Shown: positions 10,101-21,620, counted from the stretch's first letter. The stretch is DNA of 64,000 nt from Antilocapra americana (GCA_007570785.1 ML660201.1:35115405-35179404); one strand, 5' to 3'. Translations and numbers: made by a program. Notes: generated from the sequence alone by a model not told the origin.

Positions 10101-11389
10101 ATGCAATTCCTTCATTATGAGTCAGGATTTTAAAATTCAACTACTATACTTTGTAACATAGAAGTTAACAGAAACTTACAGAGTTTCTTTGCTTGCTTGC
10201 TTTTGCTCTGTAGCAGCTAACTGTGACCTTGAGTACATATCAGTGTTGAAGAGCTTTTTGGTATAGAACAGGATTTGATAGTCCCCAGCTTCTTAACTTA
10301 GTAGTCGGATGAGCCTCAGATACCCCATCTATACAGTGGGATTAATGAAAATACACAAACACTCTGGTTGATTTAACCAAAGGTGAAGGTAATGGAAGGA
10401 AATGTAAAATTCAGAGAAAGAAATAGCCATAAACTAGGTTCAGAAAAGGCAGAAAGCCAGGCGACTGTAAGGATCTAAGTAGCAGGAAAAGTCCCCACAT
10501 GTCACAACCCTTGAGGAAGATCCACTCCAACGGAAAGATTAGGTTGTAAGACACTGGAGAATAGTACTGGTCAGGCTTGGGTCACAATATCCCTCCTTGA
10601 CAGGACTCTTTAATTGTCAGGTCCCACCAAGACTAAACAGTGAGGAAGAGGTCATCCCCCCCACCTCCGCCTCTGAGGAGATGGTCCTTTACCAGGAGAA
10701 AGAGGGTCAGTGTGTATAGTGGAAAAACAGGAAACATATGCCCATCACATTACCTTGTAAAGTTTTAATGAGGATTAAAGAAGATAAAACATAAAATTCA
10801 CAGTTTCTGGCACTGATAAAAGTTCAGTCAATGGTAACCAGTGTTGTTTTTACAGTTTAAAAGAGAAAATGTGCATCAATTCAGCAGTGATGCAGGACTA
10901 CAGGATTATTAGGAATTCTTTCACTAGGAGAGGTCTTAACATTGTAACTTTAGAACCCTCGAAACTGGCCTGGCTCTATGTTGGCTCATTTACATCCATC
11001 AACTTTACGACCTTGAGTCTTAACCTTTCTGGCCAGTTCCTCCTCCCGGAATGAAACGCTGGTGAATAATCTAGAGTCATGTCAGAGAGCTGCTATGGAG
11101 CACAATTTCTGGTCATTTGTCAAGGAGATATACTCAGGGAGATAGAGAGGGCCAAATATTTCCAGTAAAGTCAAAGAAAAGAATTGGGGCAAGTTTATAA
11201 AACCATAGTTTATGTATTTTTAAGTGTCTTTTATTTATAACCCTACCTTCAATTCCAAAAAGATTTTTGACTGTTCATATTTTGTGTCAATAGCAGTGAT
11301 TCAGCTCTTAACTAATTAAGTTAAGGATTCAGATTGGTAAAATGAAATTCAGAGGTGAGCAACAAGTCTTCCATTTTTAATTTATCACC
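10101..11389. other. mostly unique sequence with a small MIR-like remnant
   Basis: No gene seen. About 10740-10835 ('gaggattaaagaagataaaa', 'tttctggcactgataaaag') resembles the 3' part of a plus-strand MIR. A CCCCCCACCTCCGCC tract lies near 10658-10672. Nothing else stands out. Confidence 0.45.
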
Positions 11390-12000
11390 CAAGAAATGTC
11401 TATAATAACCCAAATGGGAAAATGAGCAAAGGGCACAATCACTGCATACATACAATATACAATAAGTACATAAAAAAGGTTTCAGTATTGCTCATAAGCA
11501 AAGAAACGCATATTTAATAGCAGTGTCTGAATTTTCATCTAAAATATTGGCAACAATGAAATAGAAAAACTAGCATTACCTAATGTTACCAAGGATGTGG
11601 GGGAGCTGCCACTCTCGCATCTTGCTTTTAGGAATATAAATTGGCACAGCCTTTCTAAAGGACAAAACAGATATATCTGTCATTAAATGCTGTTTGTTCC
11701 AATAATTCCACTTCTAGTAATAAACCATACAGAGCATTCACATATGGGAGAAATAATTACATACATGAATATGCATTGTTTTTAATAGCTAAAATTAGAA
11801 ACAACCACAATGCCATCAGTTGAATAATTGTTTAAAGTTTTGACTTAATCATACAATTGAAAGTGTTTACATTTGTTAAAGAATAAAGTGTATCTTCTGA
11901 AATGGAAAGATGTTTGAAATACATTTTAGAGTTGCATAAAATGATAATGTCATCCCATTTTGTCACTATGTATTTTTAGATGTTTTAGAAGGACTGAAAA
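11390..12000 (+). mobile_element. old L1 3' part, plus strand
   Basis: Typical L1 ORF2 C-terminal and 3' sequence order is seen in decayed form: 'gggaaaatgagcaaagggca', 'tcttgcttttaggaatataa', 'ccaataattccacttctagt', and 'aaattagaaacaaccacaat'. No open frame remains. Divergence suggests an L1M-age copy. Confidence 0.75.
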
Positions 12001-12198
12001 GCTGCAGCTCAGGAATATGTGGGAAATTTTTTTTTCCACTTGCAATTAAGCATCCACTATAGGGTTAATGAGGTCACAAAAGAAGACTGAATTCCTTGGT
12101 CTTAGACTCTAAGTTATAATATTGAAATAATAGGAGTAAATATAGCTCTTAGACTCTAAAGCAACACTATGAATAAATAATACAGTCAGTCAATAAAT

Positions 12199-12334
12199 AG
12201 CAAATGGCTGGATGGCGTCATCGACTCTATGGACATGAGTGAGCAAACTCCAGGAGATAGTGAAGGACAGGGAAGCCTGGCGTGCCTCAGTCCATGGGGT
12301 CGCCAAGAATCAGACATGACTGAGTAACTAAACA
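12199..12334 (+). mobile_element. BovB/BOV-A 3' end fragment, plus strand
   Basis: The order 'ggctggatggcgtcatcgac', 'gacagggaagcctggcgtgc', 'agtccatggggtcgccaaga', 'cagacatgactgagtaacta' is the BovB/BOV-A2 3' end. It is 5'-truncated. Confidence 0.85.
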
Positions 12335-12394
12335 GCAGTAAATACATCGGTACAAACCAAGAGAACAGTCAGGTTATTCCAAGCTGCTAGGTTG

Positions 12395-12480
12395 ACATGA
12401 TAAAGGAGGACAGAGAAGCCTGGCATGCTGCAGGCCATGGGGTTGTGAAGTATTGGACACACCTTAGCAACTGAACACCA
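12395..12480 (+). mobile_element. BOV-A fragment, plus strand
   Basis: A short piece with 'aagcctggcatgctgcaggc' and 'tggacacaccttagcaactg', the diverged 3' end of a BOV-A/BovB element lying close to the one at 12199-12334. Confidence 0.7.
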
Positions 12481-13560
12481 GCAAGGAGGACTGACATGGG
12501 GAAAGACCTGGAACTCAATCCCACTGACCAGCTGCATGACCCTGGACAGTCACTGCTTCCCTCCTTGTCCCAGCTCCTGTGTAGGTAACGTGACCAAGCT
12601 GGCCCAGCTGGTCACCTGAAGTATGGCTTCTCATCTAGAAAAGCACAAGACAGGAATTTGAAACTGGCTCACCTGGGGATTTAGGGAGACTCAACAAGGG
12701 AGTCCTTAAATTCCATTCAAGAGATCCATGAACTCGGTAGGGGGAAAAAACTACATGTTTACTCTAACTAGCCTTTACCTGAGACTTAGCGTGTAATTCA
12801 ATTATAAATGTAGGCAACCAACTATAATGATATTAACAGCTACTTGCATATTATCTTCATAGTTGCTGCAGATGCCTTGAAATACTGTTTATACTCATTA
12901 CTCCATCAAAATTACCATGGATATTAGATTTGTTGCTAGATCTTGTTATGTTATGAGTTATTAAATAAGCACATTTATTAAAAAAATATTTCAAATTGTT
13001 TTGATATCTGTATATCAACATAATTAGTTCTCTTGGTAATCCTGCATATCTTACTGTATGAATTTTAAAACATAAGGTGAGAAGGGGTCTTCTAAAATTC
13101 ACCAGTCTGTGCCAAGGTGTTTGTGCCACAGAAGGAAATAAAAACCTCGACCTTGTTTCTTGTTTGCTTTTCTGCTACAGCCAAATGCAGAGACTGGCTT
13201 CCTGATAGGAGCACAAACCTCAGTAAAGTAGCAATTTGGGGGGATCCTGATAACATGAAGGAATAGGCACTGGAGGATGTCAGTTAGGAGTTGAAACAAG
13301 CGATAAACTTGAGTAGGCAGCAATGATATGCTTGGGCTAGACAGAAAGTATTTCATTTTTTCTTTGCTCTGATAATTAAGATTCATCCCATTATCTCCTG
13401 TTGTCTCTCATCTCATAAGGAAATTGCCCAAAGACAAGTTCACAAAAGGGATGGTAAAGGGTAGATGGAACGTCCAGTGGTCTAGAATTTAAATGAGTGA
13501 TTCTTAAACCATGCTCTACGTAGTTTTTTGGAATCTGTCAATGAGAGTCAGTAAGAGTAA
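12481..13560. other. unique sequence
   Basis: No gene or clear repeat recognised. Two overlapping minus-strand frames (12857-13129, 13099-13386) have no recognisable domain and sit in AT-rich sequence. Confidence 0.45.
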
Positions 13561-13730
13561 GGTGTGTTACTGACTAGAAGAGGCATGAAGAAGCTTTCTA
13601 GGTGGGTAACAGTATTCCATGTCTTGATCTGGTGGTGGTTAAATGGTTTTTATCTATATATAAAATATCATTGAGCTATACATTTAAGATTTATGTATTT
13701 ATGTTCCATACGTCTTACAAATAGCTGTTC
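13561..13730 (+). mobile_element. L1-type 3' UTR fragment, plus strand
   Basis: The text 'cttgatctggtggtggttaa' followed by 'gagctatacatttaagattt' is the widely repeated L1 3' end ('tcgagctgtacacttaagatt'). Short and diverged. Confidence 0.55.
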
Positions 13731-13797
13731 ACAGGCCCCACCACTGAAAAGTCTATTAATAATTCAGTTGATCTCAAAAAGAATACAGGAATTGGTA

Positions 13798-14064
13798 TTT
13801 AAATTGGAATATAACTGCTCTACAATACTGTGTCAGTTTCCGCTGTACAGCAAGGTGAATCAGCTAGTATTTCTTTTTTAATTATTTCTTCTATTATTAT
13901 TTTGCTTACTGAAGTATAGTTGACTTACAATGTTGTGTTAGTTTTCAGTATATAGCAAAGTGATTCATTTATACATATATATATATATATTTTTTTTTTT
14001 TCTGATTCTTTTCCCTTACAGGTTGTTTTAAAATACTGAGTATAGTTCCCTATGCTGTACAGAA
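13798..14064 (-). mobile_element. artiodactyl L1 3' UTR, minus strand (left part)
   Basis: It reads 'actgaagtatagttgactta', 'gtgtcagtttccgctgtaca', 'gattcttttcccttacaggt' and 'gttccctatgctgtac', the reverse complement of a common artiodactyl L1 3' UTR. A short extra start at 13798-13870 suggests two overlapping 3' UTR pieces. Includes a (TA)n/T-rich run near 13971-14001. Confidence 0.8.
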
Positions 14065-14254
14065 GGGACTTCCCAGGTGGCTTTGTAATAAAGGACCTTC
14101 CTGCCAATGCAGGAGACATGGGTTCAGTTTTGGGGTTGGGAAGATCCCCCAGAGGAGGAAATCACTAGAAATCTAGTATTCCTGCCTAGGATATCCCACA
14201 TAGGTTACAGTCCATGGGGTCTCAAAGAGTTGGACGTGACTGAGTCTACACGCT
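14065..14254 (+). mobile_element. Bov-tA SINE nested in the L1
   Basis: It begins 'gggacttcccaggtggcttt', continues with 'gttgggaagatcccccagag', and ends 'gagttggacgtgactgagtc'. It sits between two collinear L1 parts, so it inserted after that L1. Confidence 0.9.
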
Positions 14255-14706
14255 CAGTCTATTATCTATTTAATATATAGTAGTGTGTATATGTTAACCC
14301 AAAACCCCTAAGTTATCCTTCCCCCTTCCCTAACTTACCCCTTTGGAGACTCTAAGTTTCTTTTCTAAGTCTGTGAGTCTGTTTTTGTTTTATACATTAG
14401 TTCATTTCAGTCCAGTTTTAGATCACACCTAGAAGTGATCCCAGTGGTATTTGTTTTCTCTCTCGGACTTACCGGCCTTCGTGTGATCCCCTCCTGATCT
14501 GTCTGAGTTGCTCCAGAAGGCATGACTTCATTCTGTTTTCTGGCTGAGAGAAGTCCACTGAATATATGCAGCGTGTCTCCTTTCTCCAGTCGTCTGTTGA
14601 TGGGCATTCCTGTTGCTTCCGTGTCTCGGCTGTTGTAAATAGTGTTGCAGTGAATACAGAGGTGCATGTGTCTTCTTGAATTACGATTTTCTCTGGATAT
14701 AGGTAT
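14255..14706 (-). mobile_element. L1 3' UTR and ORF2 C-terminus remnant, minus strand
   Basis: It resumes the L1 with 'attatctatttaatatatag', then 'aagtttcttttctaagtctg', and reaches ORF2-derived text such as 'cggctgttgtaaatagtgtt' and 'gaattacgattttctctgga'. Heavily substituted; no functional frame. Confidence 0.8.
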
Positions 14707-14714
14707 TTCTTAAA

Positions 14715-14785
14715 ACTTCCCCTGTCCCCACTCAGTTGATTCTAATGTGCAACTAAGATTGAGAACCACCTAGAAGCTTCACAGA
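14715..14785. mobile_element. hAT-type element fragment
   Basis: 'gttgattctaatgtgcaact' with 'gagaaccacc' is the terminal part of a hAT-like MER family. The copy is short. Confidence 0.45.
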
Positions 14786-14924
14786 AGGTAATCATTCATT
14801 CAGTCATTAGGTCTAGGAAGGAGTGAGGCTATGGAGAAAGAGAATCTCTCTTCTTGAGAGTTTTTATAAAGTGAAGTAAGGTAATCAGTACCACTATTGA
14901 CAGCATGGAACCTTTGCGTTTTCC

Positions 14925-15058
14925 AGCTTTACTGGTCATCCTCAGAATTACTGGGGAGGATGCTGAAAATTAAGTTCCCAGGCTGCCCCCTAGAGATTCT
15001 AATGCAGTAGGTCTGATCTGGGACCTGAGGAATGTGTTTAAGGAACTGTGCCGAACGT
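14925..15058 (+). mobile_element. hAT-type element fragment, plus strand
   Basis: 'catcctcagaattactgggg', then 'attctaatgcagtaggtctg' and 'gacctgaggaatgtgtttaa' match the family with copies at 52068-52226 and 52235-52420. The right terminus is missing. Confidence 0.55.
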
Positions 15059-15084
15059 GGGGTTCGGCACACAGGAGGAGGAAA

Positions 15085-15255
15085 ACAAATAGTTACTCAA
15101 TACTTGAGTTACTGGGCCAAGTGCTTCATATACAGTATCCCCTTTAATCATAAGCAACAGCCTCTGATGGTATTAAGTAAAACCCAGTTCTGCAAAGAAG
15201 GAAACTGTAGTTTGGAGCAAACAATTGTTCAGGGTCTGAGGGTAAAGAAGTTAGT
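15085..15255 (-). mobile_element. MIR SINE, minus strand
   Basis: 'tgggccaagtgcttcatata', 'ccctttaatcataagcaaca' and 'aaggaaactgtagtttggag' are in reverse-complement MIR order. Confidence 0.65.
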
Positions 15256-15944
15256 GAGTGGGGATTCCAAAACATCTCTCATAATAAGTTCAAGTCTGAA
15301 AAAAATGTAGTTTTGTTTGGTTCCCCTTCCTGGAGGGACCATTATTACTGGGATAGAGGAGGAGGGAGTGACCTGATTTGTCAGACCACTGCCTGGACAC
15401 ACCCCTCTGTTTAAGCAGGGGCTGGAGATTCTCTCATTAAAGCCACTATCCGCTGTAAGATACTGGATCACAGAAGCCCGAAGCCCTGAGCTAGATCTTG
15501 CAAGTACCTTCAAACGCCTTCATAGTGAAAGGAAAGGTGTGCTGGCATCGGAGCTCCTTTCCTCACAGCCCACGAAGCTTTCTTCAGTGGCTGAGCCCTG
15601 GCAAAGGAGGTTGTTAGCTCATTGTTCTGTCTGCACTGGCTTTCTGCTCTGTTCCCAGGCCCTCAAAGTTGAAAAGCACTTACTACACCCTGGCCCCTAC
15701 CTTTATTCTGTGCGGCTGCTATGGATGCCACAGCCACTCCGATTTCTGTTTCATCATTGATCCAACCCTGGAGGCAATGATAGCAGGGGCACCAGGGACT
15801 TAACTGGGTTTCTGCTTTGTGGTGTCCAATTCAGCAGGGAAGGTAGTTGAATTTTCTTAAAGTGGGGGATTCTGCCTGCCCTAACTCAGATTTTGGCTCT
15901 TTTCAATGATGTTGCCTTCTCCATAGAGAACTTTCCCGTGAAAA
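15256..15944. other. unique sequence
   Basis: No repeat recognised. Short frames on both strands (15229-15513 minus, 15539-15760 plus) show no domain features. The GC content is slightly higher near 15540-15760 without CpG clustering. Confidence 0.45.
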
Positions 15945-16140
15945 GGTAGCAGTACATAAGGGAGAGGGCTCTGAGGCCAGGATGGCTGGGTTTAAATCAC
16001 CACTCATAGCATCCTTGGGCAAGTTACCTGCTCTCCAAGTCCTTCACTTTCCTCATCTGTGAAATGGAGATGATAATAATATCCACCACTTAGATCATGA
16101 AGATAAAGATTTTATATATACAGTACTCAGCATAAGATGG
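15945..16140 (+). mobile_element. MIR SINE, plus strand
   Basis: Clear sense-strand MIR: 'agggctctgaggccaggatg', 'cttgggcaagttacctgctc', 'ctttcctcatctgtgaaatg' and 'gatgataataatatccacca'. Confidence 0.9.
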
Positions 16141-16146
16141 ATGCAT

Positions 16147-16186
16147 TACACACACACCCACACACACACATAATATATATACACTG
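16147..16186. repeat. (CA)n/(TA)n microsatellite
   Basis: An imperfect CA run (cacacacacccacacacaca) grades into a TA run (taatatatatacac). Its position right after a MIR is typical of repeat-associated microsatellite growth. Confidence 0.9.
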
Positions 16187-16311
16187 GCAATATATGTGCA
16201 TGCATAACAATACACATAAATATTTTTCTTATTGTTATTGCTACTACTGTTATTATTTCCTGACTCTATTTTCCTTTCTCTCCCTACCTCAGTGCTTTCT
16301 CTCTGCTCCAC

Positions 16312-16592
16312 TCCTGTCCAATACAGATATAATGCAGGCTATATACATAATTAAAAATTTTTAAGTTACATTAAAAGTAAAAATAAGCAAGTAAAATTTA
16401 TTTTCATAGTATTTTAAATTTTATTTAATACAGCCCAAACATTATTTTTTCATCAGTATGATAAATATAAAAATTATTAAGAAGGTGTTTGTATACATGT
16501 TTAAATTAAGTCTTTGAAATCTGGAATGTACTTTGCAGTTACAGCACAACTCCAGTTGAACTAGTCTTAGTAGCCACCTGGGGTTAGATGTT
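16312..16592. mobile_element. nonautonomous DNA transposon (same family as 1641-1829)
   Basis: It runs from 'ctgtccaatacagatataat' through an AT-rich core to 'ttaagtctttgaaatctgga' and 'gaactagtcttagtagccac'. The orientation is opposite to the 1641-1829 copy, and the core is better preserved here. Confidence 0.65.
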
Positions 16593-16769
16593 AATGCATC
16601 TGACAACATAGTTAGCCCATCACCCTCCTTTGTGGAAAATTACCAATCCAGTGTTTCTCCTTCAAGGCCCATTGTCAGCTTTTTATTTTTCCTTTCATGC
16701 AGGAAAGGTTTATTAAGTCCCTACTACCTGTCAGACACTGTGTTGATTGTCATGGATGCAAAGTGACAT

Positions 16770-17045
16770 AGTTTCCTGTTATGGAATAAGCTGTATCCCC
16801 CCAAAACTCACGTTGAAAGTATTAACCCTCCATGAATGTGACCTTATTTGAAGATAGAAGCTCTCCAGAGGTAATCCAGTTAAAATGAAATCACTAGGCT
16901 TGTCCCTAATGCAATATGACTGGTGTCCTTATAATAAGGGGAAATTTGGACAGACATACAGGGAGAATGGCTTGTGAAGACAGACATTCTGTTGAAAGCA
17001 GAATAGATTGGAAGGGAGCCAGGCAGGCCCTCTCTTAAGCCTCAC
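16770..17045 (+). mobile_element. MaLR-type LTR remnant, plus strand
   Basis: 'aagctgtatccccccaaaac', 'tgaccttatttgaagataga', 'ccctaatgcaatatgactgg' and 'tgtccttataataaggggaa' follow a MaLR-like LTR order. The right end is lost. No internal region is present; the piece is non-coding. Confidence 0.65.
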
Positions 17046-18097
17046 CATTGGGAAATCGGGAGCAACTGAGGGAAGAAGAATGAGCTAGAGGAGGTGGGTA
17101 TTTGTGGGCAAAGGAGAAGAATTTCTTAGTTCCCAGGTGCCTGTAACGATAAGGATGCTGCCTTGCAGGGGAGAGAGAAACCCCACGCACCCTCATCCAG
17201 CCACTGTTATCTTACCAGATTTAGAACATGTGACACAAATAATGAAAGAATCCTGCAAAATCTATCATCAGGTTAATGAGAGGAACACAGCCCAGGAGGC
17301 TGATTTTATTCATTCCCTCCCCCCAGAGCACTCTTCTGTCTTACAGGAATATTACTGTAGGTTATTTTTAATACCAATCACAGACATCATCAAAGTGCAG
17401 ATATGCTGGACTTGGTTAATTTATATGGGGTTTTTCTGTTCTCTTGAAGCTTCTACTTTGCTGACGCCTTAAGAAGTTACTTCCCTCTATTGGGCTTTCC
17501 AGAAGTGGTACAGTGAAAAGGGGAAAGGAATATTTCCAAGCTGAAGTTTGTATATTGATTAAAATGCTGTCAATTTACAGAGCTCCTGTAAATTCTGTTT
17601 AAAAAAATCATGTACTGTTTGATACTGGATCCTCCTGTGCCTTCTGAAATTTGGTGGCACCATTTTAGAATTTCAAGAGTGCTATATCTTGTTGATACAG
17701 GAAGAAACCATCCTCAGTAACTCCTAGCTTTCATCATTGATAATAACTTGAATTTCCATGTAACAAATGCATCATCATTAGCACTAAGTCCAAATTCAGA
17801 GCAGACTGATGAAAGAAAGCCTGCCTTATGAAAGGAAGACCAAATGAGAAATCTTAGGTAGAGGTAAAAAAGTGAAGAAAGAAAGCAGTAGTTGAAATAA
17901 ATAGAACCCCAATGAATATTAGCTTATTTCCTTAGGTATCATTAAAGCATGTGTGAGTCAAATGGAAAAAAATAAGTCAAATCAAAGCGAAATGTACACT
18001 CAGATGAGTATAGCACAAATATCTTCACAGCTATGATTACTAGGAGTGATTGGTAGAGCACAGTCAGAGAGCAGAAAAAGGAATGTTCTCTGAGAGT
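17046..18097. other. unique sequence; candidate conserved non-coding element at 17200-17480
   Basis: No repeat recognised. The 17200-17480 part is compositionally unlike the flanking repeats, with blocks such as 'ggttatttttaataccaatc' and 'acttggttaatttatatggg', and could be conserved non-coding DNA. A 122-codon frame (17104-17472) lacks any domain. The rest is AT-rich. Confidence 0.35.
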
Positions 18098-18100
18098 AAA

Positions 18101-18115
18101 GAACAAAGTTACCCT
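18101..18115. repeat. target-site duplication, left copy
   Basis: gaacaaagttaccct, identical to 18398-18412. The preceding AAA (18098-18100) may extend it, as expected for an L1 endonuclease cleavage next to an A-rich strand. Confidence 0.92.
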
Positions 18116-18397
18116 GTATGCGAGACAGAAAAAGAAACGCAGATGTATAGAACAGTCTTTTGGACTCTATGGGAGAGGGCAAGGGTGGGATGATATGAGA
18201 GAATGGCATTGAAACATGTTAATCATCATATGTGAAATCAATCAACAGCCCAGGTTTGATTCTCAGGGCTGGTGCACCGGGATGACCCAGAGAGAGGGAA
18301 TCGGGAGGGAGGTGGGAGGGGGGTTTCTGGAAGGGGAACACATGGCAGATTCATGTCAATGTATGGCAAAATAATAATGTTAAAAAAAAAAAAAAAA
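18116..18397 (+). mobile_element. 5'-truncated ruminant L1 3' UTR with poly(A) and TSD
   Basis: A 282-bp L1 3' UTR end: 'gtatgcgagacagaaaaaga', 'gtgggatgatatgagagaat', a G-rich polypurine tract (18303-18323) typical of L1 3' UTRs, 'caatgtatggcaaaataata', and a poly(A) tail. The 15-bp repeat gaacaaagttaccct flanks it perfectly at 18101-18115 and 18398-18412. The subfamily is shared with the copy at 62148-62498. Confidence 0.92.
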
Positions 18398-18412
18398 GAA
18401 CAAAGTTACCCT
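18398..18412. repeat. target-site duplication, right copy
   Basis: gaacaaagttaccct directly after the poly(A) tail of the L1 at 18116-18397. It is identical to the left copy. Confidence 0.92.
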
Positions 18413-19654
18413 TTGTCACTCAGGCCAAGAGAAACATCCCTATACAAGGATGCCATGGTGTCATAACATCTTACTTTATTTTCTGCAACACAGGTATAGT
18501 GATCTGAAATTGTTTTCTTTGTTTTATTTTCCTGTTTATTGCCTTTTTCCCCACTAGGACATTAGCTCCAAGTAAGTAGAGAATTCAACATTAGTGCTGT
18601 GTAACCAGTACCTAAAATATTGCCTAGCAGGGCAAAAGTATAGAGGGATAAAATGAATGAATGAAGTCAGAGTTAATGACCTACAGCATGATGACCAGGT
18701 GTCGCTTAGCTAAACCTTCTCCTGTTGCCAGGAGTTCAGTTGTGGACACCCAATTCTAAATGAGAGAACTTGCGAAGGGAAGTGCTTTGCTGTAAGAACA
18801 GGTCAACTGAATGGAACATTGTGTTATACACAGCAATGGGGCTGTGTAATGTGGCTCACTGGGGGTCTTTCCTCATCTTTCAGATTTTCACCTTTTGCAA
18901 CTCAGGGAAAATGCGACCTAGCACTTCGTCTCAGTGTGATTTGCCTGCTTTTCATCTTGGGAATCTCACATTATGTGACCTTGCCGGTCTCTTGTAGCTG
19001 TGCCACATCACCCTAGGAGCCGCTAGTTCAAATCTGTCTTAGAGCTCCGTAATTCATTCTGACTCCTCCCTGGGGTCTGTCACTTCGAAGATTTCTCTCT
19101 TCAACTTGCCATTAATCCTTCTGAAGAAAAAAACTGGTGTCAGAATACAATTTCAGTTTCCTGGTGGGGTGGGCCAAATGTCAGCAGTCTTTGAGGACTG
19201 TAGAAGGATGTTCCCAAGGGCTTTCTCACATCCGCACAACCGTCTCCAGCGCTGAGCTCTAATGCCCATTCCCCATGTTGGAAGTCAAAAATGTCACTCA
19301 TTTCCTTTAAATGAACTACAGAACCTTCCTCCATGCCCACTGAGAGATCCCTTCCTGGATTAAGTGACTCGTGGTAGGAAAGTGTTTGGAGTCCCTTGAG
19401 TAGTTCAGAGCATTTTCAGAAATCATAAAGTAGAGTCACTCAATTGGAAGTGTGAACTTTCTCAGCCAGGTTCTATAGATTTACCAAAAAGTTGAACCAG
19501 GGTGTTCACACATGTATTCATTTAAAGAACAAGCTATCTTCATACCTTGTAAATAATTCTTCTGTCAGAAATCTCACAAGCTTTTCCCATGTTTGTTACA
19601 TAAATGGGGCTTACCTCTACAGAAAGGTTTGTGTGAGCAGAATGCTGACACAGA
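18413..19654. other. unique sequence
   Basis: No gene or clear repeat recognised. Overlapping plus-strand frames at 18770-19016 carry no recognisable domain. Confidence 0.45.
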
Positions 19655-19865
19655 GTAACTGAGAGCATGGGCTCTGGGGCCAGGATGTCTCAGCTCACAT
19701 TCTGCTTACTGGCTAAGTCGGCCTGGTCCTGTGATTCACTTCCCTGTGCCTCCATTTGTTCACCTGTGAAATGGACCTAAGGGTGGTACCTATTGCATGG
19801 ATTCATTTTGAGAATTAAATGAGAAAATTTATTTAAAGTGCTCCAAATATACATTAATTAAAAGC
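19655..19865 (+). mobile_element. MIR SINE, plus strand
   Basis: 'gagagcatgggctctggggc', 'ctggtcctgtgattcacttc', 'cctccatttgttcacctgtg' and 'gagaattaaatgagaaaatt' give the sense MIR order. Confidence 0.85.
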
Positions 19866-20129
19866 ATCTAAACATTTAACTCCTCAGTTGCACTATTCAT
19901 ATTTTGTGCTCCATAGTTATGTGTAACTAGCAGCTACTGTCTTGAACAATGCAGGTAAAACATTGTCCATCATCAGCAAAATTTCCTTTGGACAGAGATT
20001 GCCAGATACAGCCTAAAAATCATCCCAGTAACCCCTGCATTTCTTTCACTTTCATCCAGTCAGTCACCACATACTCCCAAGCCCATATTTTTCATGGGTA
20101 TTCACTTCTCTCTGGTCTCATCACTACCA

Positions 20130-20610
20130 ATCCATTTATTTCATTTTTGAAAATTGTAGTTGATTTGCAATGTTTTGTTAATTATTGTTGTACAGCACAG
20201 TGGTTCAGTGATACATACATAATGGAAAAGAATATTTAAAAAGACTCTGTGTGTATATGTGTGTGTGTGGGGGGGGGATAGGATATTCAAAATAGTTATC
20301 ATATGACATTGAATATAGTTCCCTGTGCTATACAGTAGAATCTTGTTGTTTATCCATAATATATATAATAATTTGGACCTGCTATCCCCAGCCTCCCATT
20401 CTGTCTTTCCCCCAAGCCCCTCTGCCTTGGCAACTACCAGTCTGTTCTCTGTGTGATTCTGTTTTAGGGATAGGTTCATTAGTGTCATATCTTAATTCCA
20501 CGTATAAGTGGTATCATACGGTTTTTGTCTTTCTCTTTTGACTTATTTCACTTAGTATGATAGTCTCTAGTTACATCCATGTTGCTGCAAGCAGCCATTT
20601 ATTTCTAGGT
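20130..20610 (-). mobile_element. artiodactyl L1 3' UTR, minus strand
   Basis: 'gaaaattgtagttgatttgc', 'ttgttgtacagcacagtggt', 'atatagttccctgtgctata', 'tgtctttcccccaagcccct' and 'cacttagtatgatagtctct' follow the reverse-complement L1 3' UTR into the ORF2 end. A (TG)n plus G9 run (20250-20277) lies inside. Confidence 0.85.
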
Positions 20611-20872
20611 GGTGTAGCTCAGCTGGTCTCCCCATGTCCTTTCCTCCTCTGTGTCATCCTTGGGAGCGTCCCCAAGCTGAGCCCCAGCTGCACTTCCTTC
20701 TCTCTGGCTCAGCCCGCACATAGTAACTGGTCACTTAGACCTTGGTCTCCATGGATCGTTAAAGGCAGAGACCATGTTTTATTTATTTTGTGCCTCCCAG
20801 TCTTTGGCATGTAATAGGCATTTGAATGTTTGCATGAATGAATGATTCAGTGAATAAATGAACAAACCTCCC
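20611..20872 (+). mobile_element. L2 3' end, plus strand
   Basis: The right half ('ggcagagaccatgttttatt', 'ggcatgtaataggcatttga', 'gaatgaatgattcagtgaat') is the L2 3' end with its TGAATGAATG-like tail. The left half is assigned only by continuity. Confidence 0.6.
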
Positions 20873-21284
20873 TCTGCTGGGGAGCAGGAGGCTGTATCCA
20901 GTTCCTCTTTGTCATTCTGTAGGGCACCCTTCTCTGGAACTGCTTCTGCGCCCCAAGGCCTTGCCTGCAGGCATGAGTCTGTATATATCTTCCAGTAAAA
21001 TCAGATGACAAGCAGGGCATCTCTTATAAGTGTCACTTTGCCCTTGGGCTTTTCAAAGAGACTCCCCATCGATCTCAAGGTCCTCGGGCAGAGGCCAGGA
21101 GATAGGCTTCCATCTGTGTTCTGTTCATTCCTATACCTTGAAGTGGGACACTCTGGGCCCCTATACTGGACTTTTACATTCCTGGACCCTGCTCCCTCCA
21201 ACTACCAACATTAGTAATTAAAACTTTTCCCCAGAGTAGCTGCTTTCTCTTGTCCTCGAGGGATAATGTAAACAAGACTGTAGT
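20873..21284. other. unique sequence
   Basis: No repeat recognised. Three overlapping short frames (21001-21221) on both strands are in a GC-richer patch and are not supported as coding. Confidence 0.45.
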
Positions 21285-21500
21285 TCTGGGATTAACTAAG
21301 AGCTCCCACAATTCTAGCTGTGTATCCTTGGGGATATTACTTAAAAATTCCGTGCTCCATTTTCCTAATCATAAACTGAGGGTATTAAGGGTACAGTCCT
21401 TATAGTGTTACAGTGAGGTTTAAGGAAGACAGAGCATGTGAAATGCAAGTACATTCCTAGGGGCATGGTAAAAACTAAATAGAGATTATATAGCATTAGT
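21285..21500 (+). mobile_element. MIR SINE, plus strand
   Basis: 'ctagctgtgtatccttgggg', 'ccattttcctaatcataaac' and 'tatagtgttacagtgaggtt' are the MIR core and 3' part. Confidence 0.7.
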
Positions 21501-21620
21501 CCTAGAATTCCCACTTTAATGATAGGAATGAGTCACAGGATTAGCCACCCAGTTCCTTTAAAATGCAAAAATCACCCCTAATAAAAGTGAGTCACTATCA
21601 AGGACTGAGTTATGATAATT

